From contig CAMKPE010000016.1 in NCBI GenBank assembly GCA_946414595.1, forward strand, positions 1 through 41,860: 41,860 nucleotides of DNA, in the 5' to 3' direction. Of this stretch, positions 15,997 through 25,320 are shown one piece after another. The stretch is from an uncultured Clostridium sp. (GTDB lineage: Bacteria > Bacillota_I > Bacilli_A > RF39 > UBA660). A program made the translations under genes and the position numbers. Each line of letters opens with the position of its first letter. The stretch's first letter is position 1. The notes under the pieces are model-generated. The model made no database searches. It was given only the letters and a program-made list of their open reading frames with translations, and had not been told where the DNA came from.

Positions 15997-16929
15997 TTAC
16001 CTACTAAATACTTTATTAATTATCCACCAATAATTTCTTCTTAAGCAATGTAAGTACATTCTCTTAGTAAACTTACATTTTTTAATATATGAATTTTTAT
16101 ACCACTTAGGATATTTTTCTACTACTTTATTCTTTAAGTTATAGAACTTCTCTTTCTTCTTAGGATCTTTTGATTTAACTATTTTAATTAATAAATCAAC
16201 AAGAACACTATTGATATACATAAACTCTAATTCTTCTAAATATCCTGCTTTTCTAAAATCTTCATCTATCATAGTAATAGCAGTATATAAATCATAATTA
16301 GTATAGTTTATTACATTAGTAGTTCCTTTAATATTATTTCTATAATAATAAAGTGGTTCATCTATTTTAACTATTTTATTAGCTTTCAATAATAGTTTAG
16401 GTATTAATACAACGTCTTCATAGAACATTCCCTTTGGATATAAATCATCTTTAAAATATTCTTTTTTAAATATTTTATTCATTGAATGAAAATCCATCAT
16501 TAAAACATCATTTATATGACCTTTTAAATAAGTACCTGCTGGTCCTTTATTTTGATGGAATGTTTTATCAGGATCTATTCTCATAAAGTCACAAATAACA
16601 ACATCTGCTTTTTCTTTTTCTAAAGTACTTACCATTACTTCAACAAAGTCACTTCTTGCATAATCATCGCTATCTGCAAACATTAAGTATTTTCCTTTAG
16701 CTTTCTTAATACCAACATTTCTAGTATCCCCAGGCCCAGAATTTTTCTTATCAATTACTACTATCTTATTACCATAACTTTTAAGAACTTCTAAACTTTT
16801 ATCTTTAGATCCATCGTTTATAGCAATAATCTCATATTTATATTTTGTTTCTTGATTAATTAAACTATCAATACATTCTTTAACATAATGTTCATTGTTA
16901 TATACTGGAATAATTATTGAAACGTCCAT
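15997..16929 (-). CDS. Family 2 glycosyltransferase
   Basis: A 310-residue GT-A-fold enzyme. It opens with VSIIIPVYNNEHYVKECIDS and EIIAINDGSKDKS, then GPGDTRNVGIKKAKGKYLMF followed by ADSDD, the metal-binding DxD. The acceptor part includes FYEDVVLIPKLL, where the ED dipeptide is the usual catalytic base region. It transfers a sugar from a nucleotide donor to the growing surface glycan at the cytoplasmic face. There is no membrane helix, and the tail is basic (KCKFTKRMYLHCLRRNYWW), suggesting membrane contact. Four bases separate it from the next gene, so it is translated as part of the operon. Confidence 0.92.
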   Translation of the reverse strand: MDVSIIIPVYNNEHYVKECIDSLINQETKYKYEIIAINDGSKDKSLEVLKSYGNKIVVIDKKNSGPGDTRNVGIKKAKGKYLMFADSDDYARSDFVEVMVSTLEKEKADVVICDFMRIDPDKTFHQNKGPAGTYLKGHINDVLMMDFHSMNKIFKKEYFKDDLYPKGMFYEDVVLIPKLLLKANKIVKIDEPLYYYRNNIKGTTNVINYTNYDLYTAITMIDEDFRKAGYLEELEFMYINSVLVDLLIKIVKSKDPKKKEKFYNLKNKVVEKYPKWYKNSYIKKCKFTKRMYLHCLRRNYWWIINKVFSR

Positions 16930-16939
16930 AAGCCCTCCA

Positions 16940-17707
16940 CTATTTATTTAATTTCTTATATTCTTTTTTACCAGTTTTATATAGTTTATTAAACTTAGCA
17001 AAAGAATAATCTTTTTTATAATATTTATGCTTTGTAATAAGCATATAAGATTTATAAAGAACACCTAGTTTATAGATTCTTTTACTTACTGCACCCTTTG
17101 TCTTTATCTCTTTTTCTGTCCACTTTTCTCCAGTTGTTGCTTCATCAGGATGTGAACAAATAATAACAGGTACATGTATTATCTTTAATCCTTTTTTCAA
17201 ACAATCGGATAAGAATATGTTTTCTTCTCCTGATCCAAAAGTTGCACCTATTCCGAAGTTTTCATCGAAACGAACACCTTTTTCTCTTACTTTATTAACT
17301 CTAAATGTTATTTGGAATGAAACTACTTTTAAGATAGTAATCTTATTATAAGTAAACTTCTTACTACCACCTATTATTTCATCCCCTCTTTTAACACTAA
17401 ATATAATAATGTCTGCTTTAGGATTTTCTAAATAAGCTTTCTCTATTAATTTATCATAATCTTTTACAAATGTAATATCATCATCAGTAATAATACCTAT
17501 ATCACCAGTAGCATGTTCAAGAAGTCTATTTCTAGACTTTGATAGACCTTTTTCATCATAAGAATACATAATCATATCTTTATATTTTTCTTCTTTATAT
17601 TTAGGCATCATTTGATTAACAATTACTGCATTCTTAATATTCTTATTTTTAACTAAATCTTCTATTTTATTAACTTTACATGCTGACATTAACACTTGTA
17701 CTTTCAT
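16940..17707 (-). CDS. GT-A-type glycosyltransferase family protein
   Basis: A 255-residue protein with GLSKSRNRLLEHATGDIGI followed by TDDDITF (around residues 55-82), matching the donor-binding and DxD region of family 2-like transferases, although the usual opening SIIIPVYN is replaced by KVQVLMSACKV. GIGATFGSGEENIFLSDCLK (around 153-172) matches the acceptor loop with the acidic base. The shorter N-terminal half suggests a divergent subfamily. No membrane helix is seen. It sits between two other glycosyltransferase genes with gaps of 7 to 10 bases, so it acts in the same glycan pathway. The donor sugar cannot be told. Confidence 0.82.
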   Translation of the reverse strand: MKVQVLMSACKVNKIEDLVKNKNIKNAVIVNQMMPKYKEEKYKDMIMYSYDEKGLSKSRNRLLEHATGDIGIITDDDITFVKDYDKLIEKAYLENPKADIIIFSVKRGDEIIGGSKKFTYNKITILKVVSFQITFRVNKVREKGVRFDENFGIGATFGSGEENIFLSDCLKKGLKIIHVPVIICSHPDEATTGEKWTEKEIKTKGAVSKRIYKLGVLYKSYMLITKHKYYKKDYSFAKFNKLYKTGKKEYKKLNK

Positions 17708-17714
17708 AAAACAC

Positions 17715-19544
17715 CTACTTATCTAATTTCTTTAATATCTTATTGAAAAACTTATTAGTAAATAATAATTTAACACACCATCTCATAAAATGAGAGTTAT
17801 ACCAAAACTTACTATATACTAATCCTCTAACTCTTTTATAAACAAAAGACTTTTTATAATATTTATTTTTCTTAACTTCAATTGTATCTAAAAATTCAAT
17901 TGTAGTTTTTCTTAATTCGTCTCTTTCACTCTTATCTTTTAAAAGCATTCCTCTAAATGCTCTATAAAGCATATGAGTTATTATAATGTAATCAACTTCT
18001 TCTTTATATAAATCATATTTATTATTTTTCTTAAATGTATCAATTAAGTTTGCTGCAGTATCTTTCATTTGTAATAAATGATTTATTTTTACAAGTGAAG
18101 ATAATCCATCATCAGCAAGTATATAGTTATAAACATAAAAATCTACATATCTTATATCATTTGCAGCAGCCATGATATTAAATGTTAATACCATATCTTC
18201 TCCAATTGATGTATAAGTAAAGAAATTATCTTTAATTAAACTTCTTCTAAAAAGCTTATTCCATAGAGCTGGTTTATAAAAGAAGAATTCATTATTTTCT
18301 TTTAAATTTTCTTTTGTATTCTTAGCACCAATCATTGCTCTATTTAAGAACAATTGACTATTCAACTCATTATAATTACCTACTACTACATCACAGTTAG
18401 TAGAAGATATTACTTTAACCATTTGATATAGTGTATCATCATCTAAGAAATCATCTATATCTGCAAAGTATATAAATTCACCCTTAGCATGTTTATATCC
18501 AGCAAATCTAGCATGATTAGGTCCTTGCTTCTTTTCATTAATAATCTTAAATCTTTTATCATCACCAATAAGATTCTTAACTAATTCTACACTATTATCC
18601 TTTGAATTATTATTAACAAGTATTACTTCAAAGTTTTTATATGTTTGATCTTTCAAAGATTTAATAAGCATCTTTGCTTTCTTACCACAATTATAGAATG
18701 GTATTACAAAGCTTATAAATATATTTTTAATCTCTGGAAGAGTTGTTACAACTGTACCTCTATCATCATCATAAATAGAAGTTACTTTATTAAGTTTTTC
18801 TTTTTCCATAAATACATGGAAATAGTTTCTTTTTCTATATTGATTGTAATTCTTCTTTTGAATTGGACAATGTCTTACAGATAATTTGTTTGTAAACGCA
18901 ATTTTTAAATTATGCTTTTTAGCATTATAGAAAAATGCTGTATGTTCATGTAATTTTAAATCATTATCCCATGGATATTTTCTTACTACATCAGTTTTAG
19001 CAATAAAAAAATTTAATACTAAATCAGATTCTTGATAAGTTGGAAATTCATGAACAGTATAATTTGCAGTTAATTCATCTTTATCTCTTTCAATTGTTCC
19101 AATATAGTTTGTTGGAAGCTCATAATGAAATATAGCTTGTCCAATCTTAATTATTTTATCTTTAAAACTTTTTTCGATTTTATAGTTTCTAATATATCCA
19201 CCAATAATATCTAAGTTCTTATCTTTAAGAATTTGAAGTGGAACTTCTAAGTCAGTCTTTTTGTCAAATACAAAGTCATCATCACATAAACAAAAATACT
19301 TTGTTTTAACTTTACTAACTAAGATATTTCTACCATATGCAAGACCACAATCATAAGGAAGATCATATACTATGATATTATCTTTTCCCTTAAAATCCTT
19401 TTTAATCTTTTCTTTACAACTAACTAAGCTGTCATCACCTATTAATATCTTTACATCACTATACTTTTTAAGTATTGATTTAATAAGTGGTTTAAGGCAT
19501 ATATATCTATCAAGTGTCTTAATTATAATTGTAAGATCTTTCAT
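17715..19544 (-). CDS. Two-domain glycosyltransferase (fused GT-A modules)
   Basis: A 609-residue protein with two glycosyltransferase modules. The first (about residues 1-260) begins LTIIIKTLDRYICLKPLIKS and has GLAYGRNILVSKVKTKYFCL with CDDDFVF as its DxD. The second (about 272-520) begins IFISFVIPFYNCGKKAKMLI and has GPNHARFAGYKHAKGEFIYF with ADIDDFL. A basic helical C-terminal region follows. Such fusions usually add two successive sugars, or a sugar repeatedly, to a polymer. It is preceded and followed within 2-7 bases by other operon genes. In the first module the typical GT2 aspartate motif is present, so both halves could be active; this would need testing for each. Confidence 0.88.
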   Translation of the reverse strand: MKDLTIIIKTLDRYICLKPLIKSILKKYSDVKILIGDDSLVSCKEKIKKDFKGKDNIIVYDLPYDCGLAYGRNILVSKVKTKYFCLCDDDFVFDKKTDLEVPLQILKDKNLDIIGGYIRNYKIEKSFKDKIIKIGQAIFHYELPTNYIGTIERDKDELTANYTVHEFPTYQESDLVLNFFIAKTDVVRKYPWDNDLKLHEHTAFFYNAKKHNLKIAFTNKLSVRHCPIQKKNYNQYRKRNYFHVFMEKEKLNKVTSIYDDDRGTVVTTLPEIKNIFISFVIPFYNCGKKAKMLIKSLKDQTYKNFEVILVNNNSKDNSVELVKNLIGDDKRFKIINEKKQGPNHARFAGYKHAKGEFIYFADIDDFLDDDTLYQMVKVISSTNCDVVVGNYNELNSQLFLNRAMIGAKNTKENLKENNEFFFYKPALWNKLFRRSLIKDNFFTYTSIGEDMVLTFNIMAAANDIRYVDFYVYNYILADDGLSSLVKINHLLQMKDTAANLIDTFKKNNKYDLYKEEVDYIIITHMLYRAFRGMLLKDKSERDELRKTTIEFLDTIEVKKNKYYKKSFVYKRVRGLVYSKFWYNSHFMRWCVKLLFTNKFFNKILKKLDK

Positions 19545-19546
19545 TA

Positions 19547-21676
19547 CTATCTACTCCTTTTAAGTACTAAAACATCATTCTTGTTATAGACAATTTCATA
19601 ATCGTCTTTTATCTTATCATAAGCATCTTTATACTTACTACCTAGTACTATGTAATCAACTTTATAGTTTGTTAATAAATTATTAATACCACAGTTTTTA
19701 ATACTGTATTTACCATCTACTATATTAGGTCTTATCTCATCAAAATCATATTCTCCATTAGATGCAAAATATAAATGTACTAATGATTTATTAGTTAAAA
19801 TATTTGGATAGAAATAATAATCTTTAAATATTTTACTATCTACAAGTTTATAGTTATCATTTGGATTCTTATCAAGTACTGATAATCCTAATGTATCTAT
19901 TGAATAGAATACAATTGGTTTGCTCTCACTACGTTTTGTACTAACAATACTATTTACTTCATCACTTGCTTCTACTAAGTTATTTGGTATTTTATAAAGC
20001 ATACTTGTATTCTTATAATCTATTGTCTTCAATAAAGCTACATAAGAGTAAACTGATAAGCATAATAAGAATGCATAAGGAATATAGAAATATTTAACGC
20101 ATTTATTAATAAACTTAATATCTAACTCTTCAAGCCATTCAAAGAACCAAACAATACCAAATATTGCATAGAATGTATTAAAGAATAAATATATTCTATT
20201 ATTAAGATCCATAGTTATAAGTGCTAAACCTTTTGATACGAAAGGATTAAAGAATAATACTAAATATATTATAAACATCTTATAAACATGCTTCTTTCTT
20301 CTATAGAAGAATCCATATATTGCAAAGAATAGTAATCCCCCATACATAAATATAGAGTGTGTTCCTGCAATTAATGCACTATTAAGAAGCGAAGTATTAC
20401 CTTCATAAATATACTTCATTGATGTACCAAACATATTGTAATCAGTATCAACTGTTACATCTTTAACTTCAATTTCATTACTAACACAAACGTCTTCGGT
20501 TGTAGTAATCAGTTTATCTGCTACTACACCACGACCTACAAAGGCACTTGAGAATTGTTTTAATTTACTATCTCTTGGTGCAACTACAAATGTAATTGGA
20601 ATAACAATTAATAAGAATATTGCAACATCTCTTGCAAAACGTTTAACAAGTTTAAATCTTATTATAAAACCAATTATTAAAAGTGGTATTAAAGCTATAA
20701 TAACCGCTTTAATTGTTCTACTACTTTCAAGCATATACAAATATGCAAGTAAGTATGTAGGTATTGCAAGTTTAAATAATATATCTAATTTATCATAGTT
20801 TTTCTTAATATAACTTGAAATATATAAAGCTAATATGAATGCAGCAGATGTGTATAATATAGCTGATGAACAAGCTGATGCTGCCACAAATATAATGTAA
20901 TACACGCTAACAAACTTTTTATCTCTAAACGATCTAAAAGCAAAATAGAATAAATAAATTGGTAATAATATATTAACTATATATAAATAATTAAATGGTG
21001 CTCTAAAGAATGTTGTATACGTAGTTAATATAAATACACTAACAATATTATTTATATAATTCTTCTTAGAAATACGTGCTACACCTAAAGCCGTAATTGC
21101 TAAGAAATAATATGCCATAAAAGTAAATGGCCAAATAAGTACGACATAAGCTGGTGTTATTTCAAATATATTAGCAAAATAACTTGGCTCTAAATAAAAT
21201 GAAATATATTTATAATATGTTTGCAAATCAGATATTCCATTATATGGATTTATCATTGATAATTTATTTGCCTTAGTTCCACTATTAGATAAGATATTAT
21301 AGAAATATGAATCATACATATCTGCATAACCAAAATCTACAAATAGCGCAAATAAAGCAGTAAATACTAAAGCAATAAAAATAGCAAGTACTTCTTTTTT
21401 TGAAAATTTAAAGAGCTCTCTATTTTTAATTGCATACCAAATACTTGCAAAACAAATAATTGAATATATAGTCCCAGAAATCATTAAATAATCTGTGGAC
21501 AGTCTAAAATACATTGGAATAAAGCTACATACGAAAAAGATGGCTATATTAAACATATAACCTATTCCTAGTGATATTTCAGCAGAAAGAGAGGTTTTCT
21601 TACTAACGAAAATACCAAGACTTTTAGAACTAACTAATAGAAATATTGTAATGACCAAAAGTTTTAATACTATCAT
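19547..21676 (-). CDS. Large polytopic membrane protein of the polysaccharide operon
   Basis: At 709 residues it is the largest gene in the operon, with about 13-15 membrane helices up to residue ~560. A soluble tail follows, containing KPIVFYSIDTLGLSVLDKNP and ending LLTNYKVDYIVLGSKYKDAY. The loop DFGYADMYDSYFYNILSNSG (near residue 112) holds the acidic residues expected of GT-C-fold enzymes that use polyprenyl-linked sugars. The layout parallels the 629-residue protein of the same operon. Possible roles are a polymerase for the surface glycan or a transferase adding side sugars outside the cell from the lipid-linked sugar made by the DPM-like enzyme encoded two genes upstream. Which one cannot be decided here. 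Confidence 0.7.
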   Translation of the reverse strand: MIVLKLLVITIFLLVSSKSLGIFVSKKTSLSAEISLGIGYMFNIAIFFVCSFIPMYFRLSTDYLMISGTIYSIICFASIWYAIKNRELFKFSKKEVLAIFIALVFTALFALFVDFGYADMYDSYFYNILSNSGTKANKLSMINPYNGISDLQTYYKYISFYLEPSYFANIFEITPAYVVLIWPFTFMAYYFLAITALGVARISKKNYINNIVSVFILTTYTTFFRAPFNYLYIVNILLPIYLFYFAFRSFRDKKFVSVYYIIFVAASACSSAILYTSAAFILALYISSYIKKNYDKLDILFKLAIPTYLLAYLYMLESSRTIKAVIIALIPLLIIGFIIRFKLVKRFARDVAIFLLIVIPITFVVAPRDSKLKQFSSAFVGRGVVADKLITTTEDVCVSNEIEVKDVTVDTDYNMFGTSMKYIYEGNTSLLNSALIAGTHSIFMYGGLLFFAIYGFFYRRKKHVYKMFIIYLVLFFNPFVSKGLALITMDLNNRIYLFFNTFYAIFGIVWFFEWLEELDIKFINKCVKYFYIPYAFLLCLSVYSYVALLKTIDYKNTSMLYKIPNNLVEASDEVNSIVSTKRSESKPIVFYSIDTLGLSVLDKNPNDNYKLVDSKIFKDYYFYPNILTNKSLVHLYFASNGEYDFDEIRPNIVDGKYSIKNCGINNLLTNYKVDYIVLGSKYKDAYDKIKDDYEIVYNKNDVLVLKRSR

Positions 21677-21697
21677 AATAATGCTCCTTTCTTAATG

Positions 21698-22036
21698 TTA
21701 TTTTTTATCTTCCTCGTTTTTTCTATCAACACTTAATCTTTGAATTAACTTTTTATTCTTTTCTTTTAATTCTGATATTCTAATATTCTGGAAGAATACC
21801 ATGATATATAAAAGGAATACAAACCCAGTTAATATAAAGTTACTTGTAGATTCAAATCCTAAAAAGTTAGAAATTGCATGTGATAATCCAGGGAATATAC
21901 TTAATACAAGTAATACAATTGACCAAAGGATCCAGATAATTGAATCATCAATATTAAGTTGGTGTTTTTTTATTCTACCAATAACATATATAAATGTTAC
22001 TAAACTAGCAACTATTAATACTATTTGTAAATTCAT
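21698..22036 (-). CDS. DUF2304 family small membrane protein
   Basis: A 112-residue protein with three membrane helices (about residues 3-20, 34-52 and 63-84) and a charged cytoplasmic tail (ELKEKNKKLIQRLSVDRKNE). The pattern of helices and the segment IDDSIIWILWSIVLLVLSIF match DUF2304. These proteins are regularly encoded beside a DPM-like glycosyltransferase, as here (gap of eight bases), and are thought to work with it at the membrane, perhaps in flipping or using a polyprenyl-phosphate sugar. That role is by association, not shown. Confidence 0.85.
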   Translation of the reverse strand: MNLQIVLIVASLVTFIYVIGRIKKHQLNIDDSIIWILWSIVLLVLSIFPGLSHAISNFLGFESTSNFILTGFVFLLYIMVFFQNIRISELKEKNKKLIQRLSVDRKNEEDKK

Positions 22037-22044
22037 ATTATCGC

Positions 22045-22740
22045 CTACTTTCTCTTTCTAAATGGTTGTATAAAGAATATTGAAATTAACATTCTTGTCA
22101 TATATTTAATAGTATGAGTAATATTGAATGATGATTCACCAAACTCTCTATCATTCATCTCAACTTGAACTTCTTTTACTTTCTTTTGTTTTAATCTCAT
22201 ATATACTAAAGTATCAGGTTCTGGTGGATTATTAATATCATCTGCATACTCTCTCATTGTTTCTTTATCATAAGCTCTCATACCACTTGTTGGATCTTTA
22301 ATCTTTGTCCAACATGCAATTAATATAGCAAAGCTTATAAGTCTTGATCCTAACATACGAAGTGAAAATGGTTTTCTTTTATTAACAAATCTAGAACCAA
22401 TAACAATACTATTATCATCTATTTCTTTAACTAAATCTTTAATGTATTTAGCTTGATGTTGTCCATCACCATCGAATTGTATTGCAACATCATAATCATG
22501 TTCAACAGCATACTTAAGTCCTGTTTGAACAGCACCAAATAATCCAAGATTTTGAATTAAATCTATATAGTTATATTTATTCTTCTTTAATATCTCTAAT
22601 GTTTTATCGCGAGATCCATCGTTAACAACAACATAGTCAACATCTTTAGCATTCTTCTTAATGTCTTCTACTGTCTTAACAATATTATCTTCTTCATTGT
22701 AAGCTGGTATTATTACCAATACTTTCTTGTCCTTCTTCAT
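22045..22740 (-). CDS. Polyprenyl-phosphate glycosyltransferase (DPM/GtrB-like)
   Basis: A 231-residue GT2 enzyme without C-terminal membrane helices. It starts KVLVIIPAYNEEDNIVKTVE, has DYVVVNDGSRDKT, and AIQFDGDGQHQAKYIKDLVK carries the DxD. MNDREFGESSFNITHTIKYM near the C terminus matches the R-x-x-G-x-S membrane-contact region of DPM-like enzymes. It should transfer a hexose or similar sugar from a nucleotide donor to polyprenyl phosphate on the inner face; the lipid-linked sugar is then used outside by a GT-C enzyme. The adjacent DUF2304 gene supports this pairing. Confidence 0.9.
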   Translation of the reverse strand: MKKDKKVLVIIPAYNEEDNIVKTVEDIKKNAKDVDYVVVNDGSRDKTLEILKKNKYNYIDLIQNLGLFGAVQTGLKYAVEHDYDVAIQFDGDGQHQAKYIKDLVKEIDDNSIVIGSRFVNKRKPFSLRMLGSRLISFAILIACWTKIKDPTSGMRAYDKETMREYADDINNPPEPDTLVYMRLKQKKVKEVQVEMNDREFGESSFNITHTIKYMTRMLISIFFIQPFRKRK

Positions 22741-22750
22741 ACTTTCACCT

Positions 22751-24256
22751 CTAACTATGTTTAACTATTCTTTTAAAAGTATTTAATGTATCTTTGAAAG
22801 TAGATCTATCAAAAATGATACCTACTACTAACATTATAACAAAAGTTACTATAGTAATGCAAAGTGCCCATAAAGCCCATGCTAAATATCCAGTTGCATT
22901 TATATTAATAAATGTTGATAAATAACATAATCCTACTGCTGGTATTGTAAATACAATAAGCCTCTTAATAACACGTTTATGACCTATATTTAATAAGTAT
23001 TTATTAGCATACCAGATAAAGTTTATCGCTCTATAAATAACAGATAACAAGCATCCGACTAATGCTCCATAAATTCCAAATATTGGAATAAATATTATTT
23101 GACCAAATATATTTAATAACATTTCAATTAAAGAATATTTCTTAGTTTCTTTAAAATGTCCATGTGCCATAACAAGCATTCTTGCAGGAATTTTTATATT
23201 ATTTAAAACACCAACAAGAACAAATAACATTCCAAGAAGTGGTAATGAATAATTAACATCAGTTATATTTCTTGTATATATTGCAATAAATGGCATTATC
23301 ATAACGAATGCTACAACATACATTACAAATATAGCTAGTAAAAATCCCCATTCAAATATGTTATAAGACTTTTGTAATACTGCCGTTTCTTTCTTTGCTA
23401 TAACATCTCCAAATGATGCATATATTCCATTTGATACAATCGCAGCTATCATATTAAGTCCAGAGAACACTAACAAATAAACTGAAAATATTGATGCACT
23501 AGTAAGACCTAAAATAAGTGATACTAATAATACAGAACTATTATTAACTACAAGTGCAGTAATCTCATGAACAACTGCATCTTTTCTTTGTGAAATAGAA
23601 TTCATCAAAGGTTTTTCATTCTTATCTATATAAGAATAATGTTTCTTAAAGTGAACCCATAAGAATGATACACGTGTTATATAAACAGCCATTGCACCAA
23701 ACTCAACAAGAACAATATCGCATTTTAGTTTAATCAAAACTATTGAAATAACTATATTGAATATATTTCCTAAAGCTTGAGCAATTGATACTAAATAATT
23801 CTTTTGATCAGCACTAAACAATGCCTGATATTTTCCAATAAAGTAAAACTCTGATACTCCACATAAACCAAGCATAATAACTAAAGTAAATGCAGTGAAT
23901 ATATTAACATCATCTCTTACAAATATCGGATAAATGAAGGCAACCATAAGCATTATAAACGAAGCATAGTTACCTGCTTTTATAAACATCTTTTTAGTTG
24001 CATTAAATATTCCACTTAATTTTTTATATTGTTTTTTTGCAATAGGTTCATACATAACATACGTACTAGCACTTGCAATTCCTGCCCCAGTTGTTTGAGC
24101 ATAAGTAACAATTTGTTTTACTGTTTGAATAAGACCATTAGTACTAGAACCATAATTTGCAATAATAAGAGGTGGAAGCAAAAAACCAGTTAATATACCT
24201 ATTAACTGTTGAAAGACATTAAAAACTAAATTTTTTAAACTCTTCTTTGCTCTCAT
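22751..24256 (-). CDS. Polysaccharide flippase (Wzx/MATE-like)
   Basis: A 501-residue membrane protein with about 12-14 helices. It begins with the typical NLVFNVFQQLIGILTGFLLP and PLIIANYGSSTNGLIQTVKQ, which matches the polysaccharide-transporter branch of the MOP superfamily. ARMLVMAHGHFKETKKYSLI and GIYGALVGCLLSVIYRAINF are further family stretches. It should move undecaprenyl-linked glycan units across the membrane to the outside. It is the first gene of the operon, with its own promoter at 24281-24309 and a site AGGAGAA before the ATG. This supports a Wzx/Wzy-type assembly of the surface polymer. Confidence 0.92.
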   Translation of the reverse strand: MRAKKSLKNLVFNVFQQLIGILTGFLLPPLIIANYGSSTNGLIQTVKQIVTYAQTTGAGIASASTYVMYEPIAKKQYKKLSGIFNATKKMFIKAGNYASFIMLMVAFIYPIFVRDDVNIFTAFTLVIMLGLCGVSEFYFIGKYQALFSADQKNYLVSIAQALGNIFNIVISIVLIKLKCDIVLVEFGAMAVYITRVSFLWVHFKKHYSYIDKNEKPLMNSISQRKDAVVHEITALVVNNSSVLLVSLILGLTSASIFSVYLLVFSGLNMIAAIVSNGIYASFGDVIAKKETAVLQKSYNIFEWGFLLAIFVMYVVAFVMIMPFIAIYTRNITDVNYSLPLLGMLFVLVGVLNNIKIPARMLVMAHGHFKETKKYSLIEMLLNIFGQIIFIPIFGIYGALVGCLLSVIYRAINFIWYANKYLLNIGHKRVIKRLIVFTIPAVGLCYLSTFININATGYLAWALWALCITIVTFVIMLVVGIIFDRSTFKDTLNTFKRIVKHS

Positions 24257-24280
24257 ATTTCTCCTATTGTATTTATAATA

Positions 24281-24309
24281 ATTATTTCATTTTCACTAGA
24301 AAAAGTCAA
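24281..24309 (-). promoter_or_regulatory. Predicted promoter of the polysaccharide operon
   Basis: TTGACT (24304-24309), a 17-base spacer and AATAAT (24281-24286) on the minus strand, about 25 bases before the flippase start. No terminator is seen downstream of it until 13327-13359, consistent with one transcript of about 11 kb. Confidence 0.6.
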
Positions 24310-24313
24310 ATAA

Positions 24314-25144
24314 CTAGATATCTATAATTGTTATTTCTGGTGAAAACAAAAAGTCTAATTTTCTAAAACTATTTGTATGTGATAATTTCTTAATTCCACT
24401 AGATATTATAAAAGTAGTATCCCCTATTTGATATTTACCATAACTTTTCTTTGAAATTATTTTATGATTAGGTGTTGGTTCAAATAGCCCAGTTCCTTTC
24501 ATAAACTTTTTCATAAAATTTGGAGTAACTCCTCCATGAGTATGTCCTGAAATTACTAGATCAACATACTTTGAACATTTAAGATTCTTAAATACTTCTT
24601 CTTTAATAATCTCTATTGGTGAATGAACTAGTAATACAGTGTACCCTTTACATGAAAAATTAATATTATCGTTTATATACTTAATTAAATATTCTTTATT
24701 ATCTTCTCTATATTCTTCATAATATTCAAAAGTATAAGTTAATCCAATAAAGTTAATACCATCCATACTCTTAAGTTCATTATCTAAAACAAAGACATTA
24801 TCAACTTTTTTAACTTTATCATAAACATCTTTATTAAAGCTATTATCTTTTTCATAAACAGTATCATACATTTCATGATTACCTAAAGAAATAATAACTG
24901 GACATATTTTACCAAGTCTTTCTAACCAATCATAAAACATCTTTTCATCATATATGTACTTCTCATCAAATAAATCTCCAGGCATACATATATAGTTTGG
25001 ATTTAGTTTTTCTACTTTCTTCAAAACAATATTTAACTTCTTAATATTCTTTTTATCATAATAATGAACATCTGAAAGAACTACTATTCTTTTGTTTTTA
25101 GGTTTTTTATTTCTAATGTCATAAAAAAAATTTGATATCTTCAT
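24314..25144 (-). CDS. Calcineurin-like metallophosphoesterase
   Basis: A 276-residue protein of the YkuE/YaeI-like branch. Metal-binding residues are all present: Asp25 and His27 in VVLSDVHYYD, the aspartate in MPGDLFDE, GNHEMYD, VHSPIE and the closing SGHTHGG. It ends with a strand pair TFIISSGIKKL. Relatives hydrolyse phosphomonoesters or phosphodiesters, some at the membrane (UDP-diacylglucosamine or lipid substrates); the substrate here is unknown. There is no signal peptide, so it acts in the cytoplasm or on the inner face. Its promoter is divergent from that of the HerA-like ATPase with a shared dyad between the two. Confidence 0.9.
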   Translation of the reverse strand: MKISNFFYDIRNKKPKNKRIVVLSDVHYYDKKNIKKLNIVLKKVEKLNPNYICMPGDLFDEKYIYDEKMFYDWLERLGKICPVIISLGNHEMYDTVYEKDNSFNKDVYDKVKKVDNVFVLDNELKSMDGINFIGLTYTFEYYEEYREDNKEYLIKYINDNINFSCKGYTVLLVHSPIEIIKEEVFKNLKCSKYVDLVISGHTHGGVTPNFMKKFMKGTGLFEPTPNHKIISKKSYGKYQIGDTTFIISSGIKKLSHTNSFRKLDFLFSPEITIIDI

Positions 25145-25187
25145 AACTAATCAAAACCTTTCAAAATCAATATCAGATTTCTATTTT

Positions 25188-25216
25188 ATTATATTATAAA
25201 TCAATAGTAATTACAA
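25188..25216 (-). promoter_or_regulatory. Predicted promoter of the metallophosphoesterase gene
   Basis: TTGTAA (25211-25216), a 17-base spacer and TATAAT (25188-25193) on the minus strand. The transcript would have a leader of about 35 bases. Confidence 0.55.
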
Positions 25217-25229
25217 CTTTTGGACATTA

Positions 25230-25247
25230 TTTTACATAACTGTAAAA
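25230..25247. promoter_or_regulatory. Dyad operator candidate between two divergent promoters
   Basis: TTTTACA-TAAC-TGTAAAA, a perfect 7-base inverted repeat around four bases. It lies 13 bases from the -35 box of the minus-strand promoter and 12 bases from that of the plus-strand promoter, that is at the exact middle of the pair. Confidence 0.55.
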
Positions 25248-25259
25248 ATACTGTCTTTC

Positions 25260-25288
25260 TTTACTTTTAAACCATAATTAATTATAAT
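25260..25288 (+). promoter_or_regulatory. Predicted promoter of the HerA-like ATPase gene
   Basis: TTTACT (25260-25265), a 17-base spacer and TATAAT (25283-25288), followed by a leader of about 25 bases to the ATG at 25321. Confidence 0.6.
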
Positions 25289-25320
25289 TTAGGTGGAAAC
25301 ATTTATTGATGGAGGTTAAC

